Positions 42,806-49,713 of a stretch of 49,713 nucleotides of DNA are shown here, one piece after another. Location: NCBI GenBank assembly GCA_902651635.1, contig CACRSC010000010.1:902305-952017 (forward strand), written 5' to 3'. This DNA is from Mastigamoeba balamuthi (Eukaryota; Evosea; Mastigamoebida; Mastigamoebidae). A program made the translations under genes and the position numbers. The notes under the pieces are model-generated. The model saw only the letters and a list, made by a program, of their open reading frames with translations. It was not told the DNA's origin and made no database searches. The first letter of the stretch is position 1; each line of letters begins with the position of its first letter.

Positions 42806-45800
42806 GTGGCCGCACCCTCTCCCCCCCCCGCCAATTCCGGCCTGGCCGTCCAGCAAGTCTCTTGTGGGTGGCTGGTTTATTGGGGGGGAGGCACGCACGT
42901 TTTCGCGAACTTCTCGGTCGTCCCTTGGCGATCTCTGGGGGGGCATTGCCGGATCGAGCAGTGTTTTGTGCCGCCCCCAGCGGGGAAGAAGGAGAGTCCT
43001 CGGATATTTCGCGTGAAGATATTGATCTCATCGTGGGGTCTTTTATTTAAAACCCAAACCACCCGCGCGGGTCTGTGTGCTCGCTCACCCCCGGGGGGCG
43101 CCCGCAGGAGGAAGAAGAAGACACAGGCGCTTTTCGGAGAGGAGTCGGAGGAGGACAGGACCCAGAGCCACGCCCAGGATCCCCAGCCCCCTCAGCAGCA
43201 GCAGCAGCAGCAGCAGTCGTCGTCGTCGCCCGCCTCTGCCTCTGCCTCTGCCCAGCAGCACCACCGGGGCAGCTCAGCGTCGTCGTCGGGGTCTCCCGCG
43301 CGCCACAGCCCCAAGCAGTCGCGGTCGGGAGCGCAGCCACCGCAGCAGCAGCCAAGGCAGCCGCACGCGCACGCGCACAGGCCCAGCGGCAGCCACTCGC
43401 ACCAGCGCAGCTCGGGCGCGTCAGCAGCAGCAGCACCAGCACCAGCAGCAGCGTCCTCGGAGGAGCCGCTCAGCCTGCGCGACCTGATGTCGTCGCGCTG
43501 CGTGAGCTTCCCGGCGCACAAGGTGCGGCCCGAGATACACGAGCACGCCTTCGCCAGGGTCGAGTCGGGCCCCTGGTCCGCCCGCGACGCCCCCATGGGC
43601 AACTACGACAACGTGCGCCCAAGCCTCCCCTCCCTGGAAGAACACACACACCCCCGCGCGCAGCCCTGCCTCCTCCACACCAGCCCCCCCAGCGATACTC
43701 GGGGACATCTGCGGCGCGCGCGCACTCGCCTTTTTTTGTTTTCGCTTATTTTTCTCAACGCTCTCGCGGGCTCTCCGCTCCTCTCCCGACGGGCCTCTCT
43801 TTCAAGCGCCCCTCTTCCCTTGGGACCGGTGCCCTCGCAAGACCCCCGGCGGCGATCGAGCCCGGCGGGGGAGTTTGCCCGGGGCGCCGTGCCGGTTTGT
43901 GTAAATTGATTTGTGTTTCTTTTCTGGTGGCCCCGGCGGCTCTTCGTCTGTGGGGTGCGGGTCTGCGCAGCCGCCGCCCCCGTGCCCCCAGCGGGCGTGG
44001 GCGGGCGCGTGGCAGGAGCGGTGCCGTGCGATTGCGGCGGGTGCGGGGGAGGGGGCGCGTGTTTGAACAAATTCTCGTGGTTTTCTCTGTGAGGATCTTG
44101 GAGGTTTGCCGCGTTGGCCCGCACGCAGAGCCCCTCTGGGCGCAAGGGGCACTCGGCACCTGCCACGCGGCGCTGCGGGCGACGCCGTCTGCGCCTGGGG
44201 CCCTGCCCTTTCTGATCTGACGCGCGGGGCGCTCGCAGAGGAGGCAGGTGAGGTCCCTCACGGAGGGCCTGCTCGCCACGTTTAAGCGCTGCAACCCGAG
44301 GTTCGACTACAAGCCGCGCTGGACGCCGCCCCGGCGCGTGCTCACCAACCCCTCGGTCCCCAAGGTGCGCGAGAGCAGCGCCATCCCCACCCCCTCCCCA
44401 AGCCACCCCCAGAGCGGGCTGTTCTCTCTCCCTCCCTCCCCCGGCGGCAAATATCTCCGGCGATTCGCGGTGGCCGGCGGTGGCGGCGGCGGCGCGCGAG
44501 CAGTTTGCCGGCAATGACGCACCAGGAGAGAACGCGAAATGACGTGTCACCGCGAGTTGTGAGGTGGCGCGCCGGGGGATGGTGGGAAATATGCCAGCAG
44601 CCCAGCACAGCCGCCAGCCGCCCCCCCTCGCAACACCCCCCCGGCGCACTGTCTGACGGGGGCGATGCGATGCGACGCGACGTGTGCGTGTGCAGCACAA
44701 CGAGTCGTTTGACAACGAGAACTACGACCTGATCCTGCACGTGGGGGACGTGCTGGGGTCTGCGGTGTCGGGGAGCCAGGCGCCGTTCTGCTGGCGGCAG
44801 GGGTCGCGGTACACGATTGTGGACATGGTGGGCCAGGGGACGTTTGGGCAGGTGGTCAAGTGCCGCGACGAGGAGGAGAGCACGCTGGTGGCCGTCAAGG
44901 TGCTCAAGAACAAGCCGGCGTACTTCCGGCAGGGCCTGCTGGAGATCGGCGTGCTGACGGCCATCAACACCAACTGGGACCGCACGGGCGAGCACCGGAC
45001 GGTGCGGCTGCTGGACCACTTCCTCTACCAGAGCCACCTCTGCCTCGTCTTTGAGCTGCTCAGCATGAACCTCTTCGAGCTCATCAAGCAGAACGGCTTC
45101 CGCGGCGTCAGCGTCCGCCTCATCCGCGTCTTTGTCCGCCAGATCCTCACGGCCCTCGAGGTCCTCGACGAGGGCAGCGTCGTCCACTGCGACCTCAAGC
45201 CCGAGAACATCCTCCTCGAAAAGTGCGCGGGGGGAGCCCCTGGGGGGGGGGGGGGGGGGGGCATTGATGTGGCAGGGGGGCGGTGGGATAGCGCGGGGAC
45301 CTTCCTTTTCTGGGGCGAAAAATCCGGGAACTGAGAAAGCCCTGCGCAGCCCGAGAACATCCTCCTCCAAAAGTGCGGGAGTCTCGGGGCCCTGGGGGGC
45401 GTTGAATTGGAGGGGGCGGTGGGATAGCGCGGGGTACCTTCCTTTTCTGGGGCAGAAATCCGGGAACTGAGAAAGCCCTGCGCTGACGCACGAGCAGCCT
45501 GCGGGACCTGCAGGTGAAGCTGATCGACTTTGGGTCGGCGTGCTTTGAGCGGTCGACGCTGTACACGTACATACAGTCGCGGCACTACCGGTCGCCCGAG
45601 GTGATCCTGGGGCTGCCGTACAGCTGCGCGATCGACATGTGGAGCCTGGGGTGCATCGCGGCGGAGCTCTTCCTGGGGATCCCGCTGTTCCCCGGGGCCA
45701 ACGAGTACAACCAGATCTTCAAGATCACCGACATGCTCGGCATGCCCCCCAGCGAGATGGTCGAGCGCGGCACGCGGGCCTACAAGTTCTTCAAGCGCAC

Positions 45801-48518
45801 GTTCAGCGCGGGCAGCGGCACGACGGCGTACTGCCTCAAGAGCGAGAGCGAGTACGAGCGCGAGAACAACGCCAAGATCGACCCCAACAAGCCCTACTTT
45901 ATGTACCGCACGCTGCACGAGATTGTGCAGAAGTACCCCATGAAGAGCGGCTTCGCCGGCAGCGACCCGCGCGCAGACGAGGCCACGCTGCGCGAGTACC
46001 GAAAGTCGTTTGAGCACTTCCTCAGCGGCGTCCTCCAGCTCGACCCCGCCAAGCGCTGGACCGCCGACCAGGCCATCCAGCACCCCTTCATCCAGGTCCG
46101 CCTCCCTTCTCCCCCCTCTGGGCCCCCCCCCCGATTTTTGCCGCCATCGGGGGAAAATTCGGGAAGATACCTCCCGTCCCTTCAATCCCCTCACCTCGCA
46201 TCTTATTCCCGCGTGCGGCCACCTTGGGAATTCCTGCATTCCGATATCCACGTGACGCCACGGGAATTCCTTTTTCCGCGATTGATTCGCGTGTTCTCCC
46301 GATCAATCGGTCGCCCTCTTGCGATATTCGAATATGCCTCTGGCGTCACGAGGAATTCCTATTTCCGCGATTGATTCGCTGATTCCCTTTCCCCATAAAA
46401 CAATCGGGAATCTGTGCTGAATCTTTGCTGAATCCTTTGGGCCTGCGTGTCTGGCGTTCAGGAGCGGCCGCTGCCCGACAACTACCAGCCGCCGGCGGCG
46501 CGGCGCCGGATCGCGCTGGGGTCGCTGCCGAAGCCGGGGAGCGGGGGGTCGAGCACGAGCAACCTGCGGAGCGCGGCGGACATCTGCTCGTGCTACCTCA
46601 AGTTCAGCAACGCCCTGCGCGCTGGGCAGGTCATCGACGCCACCAACGGCAACGTCCTCGCCAGCCTCAGCAACACGCTCATGCCCTGCCCCGGCGTCGC
46701 GGGCTCGCGCCTCGAGAGCGACGCGGCGCTGCGCAGGCGCGCCAGGAGCGAGGCGCAGCCCCCCATGTCGGCGTCGCTGCCCGACAGAGGCCTCGCCACC
46801 CGCGACCTCAAGCGCTCGGACCAGAGCGCCCTCGCCGGCAAGACAGCCGCCGGCGCCGCCTCGTCGCAGCTCGCGGCCGCGTCGTCGACGGCGTTCATGG
46901 CCCACCGCGGCTCGCAGCCCCCCGCCCTCTCGAGCGCCACCAGCGCTGCCGCTGCTGCAGCGGCCGCCGCACAGCAGCAGCAGCAGCAGCAGCAGGGGCA
47001 GCACGGGGCGTCGGGGTCGACGTCGTCGGGGCACGGAGGGGCGCTGACGGTGCACGTGTCGCCGCCCGCGACGGGAGCGGCGCCCGCGGGGGTGCCGATA
47101 CCGGGGCAGCACGGGCAGCAGCAGCAGCAGATGGGGATGCCCATCACCGTGGGGTCGTCGGTGCCGTCGAGCGCGCCGGTGGCGGCGGCGGCGGCGGCGG
47201 GGCAGGCGTCGATGGCGCAGGGGCTGCAGATGCAGGGGCAGCAGCAGCAGCAGATGCAGATGCCGCAGCTGGGCACCTCGCAGGCGTCGTCGGGCAGCGG
47301 CCTCCTGCTGGCCAAGGCAGCCCAGCAGCAGCAGCAGCAGCAGCAGCAGGGGGGCATGATGCCGCCGCCCTCGTCGTCGCTGCAGACGTCGGGGCTCGCG
47401 GGCTCGGACATGGCCGTCGACTCGCCCGGCGGGGAGCCCCGCATGCCCCGCAAGCACTCGGACAAGCCCCACGCGCGGCAAGCCAGCGGTGAGCTCCAGA
47501 GCGCACAGCACAGCACACGGGGGGACTGGGGAACGGGGCACCAGGTCACTTGGACACTGGGACACTGGGACACTGGGACACAGGGATACTGGGGCACTGG
47601 GGGACTACAGGGGTCACTGGGGCACAGATGCACATGTGCACAGGGGCGCAGACTGACGAGCGGGGATGGGGGGCTGCAGCGGCGAAGAAGACGTCGGACG
47701 ACGTGAGCATGAGCCCCTCGAACTGGAACCCGTTCTTCACGGAGGGGTCGCTGTTCGAGGCGGAGCAGCCGGCGGGGGGCAAGCAGCGGGCGCAGCAGAC
47801 GGCGGCGCTGAGCGTGCCGCACTCGGCGGCGGTGGGCATACCGCAGGCGAGCGTGGCCGACGACCTGGCGGGGAGCACGGGGGCCCCGCGCAGCTGGATC
47901 GGCCGCGGGGCGCACCCGCCCGAGGGCGGCCTGGGGCAGGCGGGGCAGGCGGGGGACGTGGCCGCCTCGTGGAGCCAGCAGCAGGGCATGCTCATGCCCC
48001 CGATGGCCGCAGAGGCCCAGGGCAGCGGCGCGGGCATCGCGGCCGCCGCGGGGTCGTACGGCACGCAGTTCCCCATGCTGGCCACGTCGGTCTCGGGCGC
48101 GGGCCTCGCGATGCCCCCGCCGCAGGCGCAGCAGATGCAGCAGCAGATGCAGGCGCCGGCGGGGGCCACGCACAGGATGCCGTCGATGCTGGCGCCGCCC
48201 TCGGGCGACGCCTCGTACGGGGCGGGCGTCAACATGCAGCTGCTGGGCACGTCGGCCCCGGGGCCCACGTCGTACCTGGCCCAGCAGGCGATGGGCGGCG
48301 GCGGGGGCGGGGCGCCTGCGGGGGCGCCGCAGCAGACGACGCTGGGGTCGTACATGGCGCAGCAGCTGCAGCAGCAGGGCGGCGCCGGGGGGGCGTTCAC
48401 GGTGTCGTCGGTGGGCCGCACGGCGCCGCTGACCATCGGGCGGGGCCAGAACAGCGCCGTCGACGACAAGGCGGCGCGGGGCTCCGAGGGGCCGGCATCG
48501 GCGTTCAGTCACCAGTGA
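42806..48518 (+). CDS. yakA: Yak1/YakA-type DYRK-family protein kinase (6 exons)
   Basis: In Dictyostelium YakA drives the growth-to-development switch; in yeast Yak1 acts in nutrient and stress response. Exons are up to 43612, 44239-44364, 44696-45222, 45498-46095, 46462-47488 and 47680-48518. The N-terminal region is Q/S/A-rich. The true start is uncertain: the frame is open from 42806 but a spliced start before 43108 (acceptor CCCGCAG) looks better. The pre-kinase box is QVRSLTEGLLATFKRCNP and NENYDLILHVGDVL. Kinase motifs are VGQGTFGQVVKC, VAVKVLKNK, HCDLKPENILL, LIDFGSACFE and the activation loop YIQSRHYRSPEV with the DYRK/Yak Tyr. The C-terminal 600 residues are Q-, G-, M- and A-rich. 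A GTGAGT at the stop codon (CACCA|GTGAGT) and an acceptor at 48658 allow an alternative 35-residue tail. Introns 1 and 2 are unusually long (626 and 331 nt). Confidence 0.88.
45198..45483 (+). repeat. Tandem duplication across exon 3 end and intron of the Yak1 gene
   Basis: Unit 1 (45198-45347) starts AGCCCGAGAACATCCTCCTC in exon 3. It includes the GTGCGC donor at 45223 and ends CCCTGCGC. Unit 2 (45348-45483) repeats this with few changes, including the coding piece for PENILL and a second GTGCGG donor. Unit 1 additionally has an expanded G run. Both units share TTCCTTTTCTGGGGC and GGGAACTGAGAAAGCCCTGC. The second copy lies inside the present intron. Confidence 0.9.
47544..47610 (+). repeat. 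ACACTGGG minisatellite in Yak1 intron 5
   Basis: In the 191-nt intron 47489-47679 the unit ACACTGGG (10-mer form GGACACTGGG) is repeated about five times and then degenerates into ACAGGGATACTGGGGCACTGGG-like forms. The donor is GTGAGC and the acceptor GGCTGCAG. Confidence 0.8.
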
Positions 48519-48834
48519 GTCTCTCCCTGGGCGCGGGCGAACGTGTGGCACCGATGAGCGCGTTGTTTGGTTTCCCTCCTCACGTCTTCCTTCTGACACA
48601 AACCAACCACACATACAAACCCCCTTCACCCCTTCCCCACTCCACGCACGCCAACAGAAGCACAGAACAAGCTCGAGGGGGACCCCGTATTTGTGTTTGC
48701 AACCAACCACCCGTGGAAGCGAGCCTCCCGTATCCCTAAGAGTAGGTGGCCTGTTGGCAACTAGCAGCGTGCGTGTCGTGTTCTGTTGGTTTGGAGTGTC
48801 CGGAGACTACAGGGAGGGGGCGGGACCAGTTATT

Positions 48835-49339
48835 CTAGTGACCTCCGAGCAGGCGCTCGACAGCCCAGTTGACGTTGCCCTGCGTGGCTTGCAGCGCGGT
48901 GATGTTGGCCTGCGTGTCTGTGAAGCCCATGTCGTTGAGCTGCTGCAGCTGGTCGCGGAACCTGACCTCCGGAGGCTCTGCAAGGGGGGGAGGAGGCGCC
49001 GGGTGCGCCCGCGGTCAGCGCCGTGCTGGCTGGGCTTTGGGGGGCGAGCAGGTGTCTTACGCTGGGGTTGCGCGGGCTGCGCTGGCTGCGCGGGCTGTGC
49101 GCCGGCGCCCGTCTGCATGCCGGCGTTGAGGCTGGCCAGGAAGGGGTTGAGGCCGGCGTTCATGCCGGCGTTGAGGCCAGTGGCGAACGGGTTCCTGCAC
49201 GGGGGAGACAGGCAGAGGTGAGCGTGTGCAGAGAGAAGAGGGCGGGGCCGCACATTCCGCCCATCCCCATCTGCTGGTTCATCTGCAGCGCCGCCTGGAT
49301 GGTGGCGGGGTTCGCCAGCGTCTGCAGGAACTGCGGGTC
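48835..49339 (-). CDS. UBQLN: Ubiquilin, 3' exons only (gene runs off the window)
   Basis: Ubiquilins (Dsk2 family) shuttle ubiquitylated proteins to the proteasome. Three 3' exons are visible: 49254-49339 ([18 protein letters not shown], an STI1-like end), 49061-49194 ([18 protein letters not shown] and a PAQ repeat) and 48835-48977. The last exon encodes the UBA domain: [20 protein letters not shown], then [20 protein letters not shown] and LLGGH. Joins are in frame (AT|G and C|AG) with donors GTGCGG and GTAAGA. The N-terminal ubiquitin-like domain and the STI1 repeats should lie beyond 49713. The upstream intron contains the (GA)n array, which is (CT)n on the coding strand. Confidence 0.88.
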
Positions 49340-49411
49340 CTGCACTCGCGCACCCCGCTGTCAGCAACGAGAGCAGAGCTCACAGAGTGAGCACACAGGG
49401 AACACGCAGAC

Positions 49412-49713
<302 letters not shown>

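Noticed and set aside
42862-43062. Short frames on both strands before the Yak1 N-terminus
   Set aside because: They cross AT-rich promoter-like sequence and show no family similarity. One may be a first exon but I cannot support it.
47544-47610. CRISPR-like or regulatory array
   Set aside because: Units of 8-10 nt without spacers inside an intron are an ordinary minisatellite.

Overview
This is a GC-rich, intron-dense eukaryotic nuclear contig. The evidence is spliced genes with short introns (mostly 45-100 nt), two nuclear tRNA genes (one with an intron), and a gene set of Rab11, LKB1, Yak1, CSA/ERCC8, URB2, a coatomer zeta-type subunit and ubiquilin. The best matches in style are amoeboid protists. 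These include a YakA-type DYRK kinase, an adenylyl cyclase fused to a Tmc (tiny macrocyst)-like membrane and repeat region, an alpha-actinin/cortexillin-type CH-CH protein, and homopolymeric Q tracts. I infer Amoebozoa or a neighbouring lineage and cannot name the species. All gene models are hand-spliced from reading frame and family conservation.

Layout. 0.25-6.2 kb (+): URB2/NPA2, a nucleolar ribosome-biogenesis protein. 6.2-12.5 kb: a less GC-rich, rearranged island. It holds two full copies and one broken copy of an unrecognised three-exon gene family (- strand), a frameshifted P-loop NTPase (-), a decayed piece of the neighbouring MFS gene and a decayed piece of the 3' end of URB2. The order of pieces fits an old tandem duplication followed by decay. 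12.5-14.4 kb (-): DHA2-type MFS transporter. 15.4-17.0 kb (-): CSA/ERCC8 WD40 protein. 17.2-18.6 kb (+): MATH-BTB protein. 19.3-21.1 kb (+): LKB1/STK11-like kinase with a C-terminal CaaX box, interrupted by a 73-nt assembly gap. 21.3 kb (-): tRNA-His. 21.5-22.4 kb (+): Rab11. 22.8-25.5 kb (+): CH-CH-coiled coil-PGQ-rich-EF-hand protein. 25.7 kb (+): intron-containing tRNA-Tyr. 25.8-31.5 kb (-): very large Tmc/PAS/adenylyl cyclase. 32.1-36.5 kb (+): puromycin-sensitive-type M1 aminopeptidase. 36.9-37.3 kb (+): small unknown three-exon gene. 37.6-38.5 kb (-): short-chain dehydrogenase. 38.7-40.8 kb (-): SLC43/FMP42-like MFS transporter. 41.1-41.8 kb (+): coatomer zeta-type longin subunit. 42.8-48.5 kb (+): YakA/Yak1 kinase. 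48.8 kb to the edge (-): 3' end of ubiquilin, the window ending inside about 300 nt of pure (GA)n.

There are no operons. Neighbouring genes are mostly unrelated housekeeping or signalling genes. Several belong to nutrient/stress and cAMP signalling (LKB1, Yak1, adenylyl cyclase), but I see no evidence that their proximity is functional. The most unusual features are the duplicated island with its unknown gene family, the splice-site usage (donors mainly GTGCGC/GTCCGC/GTACGC, and an unusually high number of apparent GC-AG introns, one of which splits the catalytic HExxH motif of the aminopeptidase), a recent tandem duplication across an exon-intron border in the Yak1 gene, and the composite adenylyl cyclase and actinin-like proteins.
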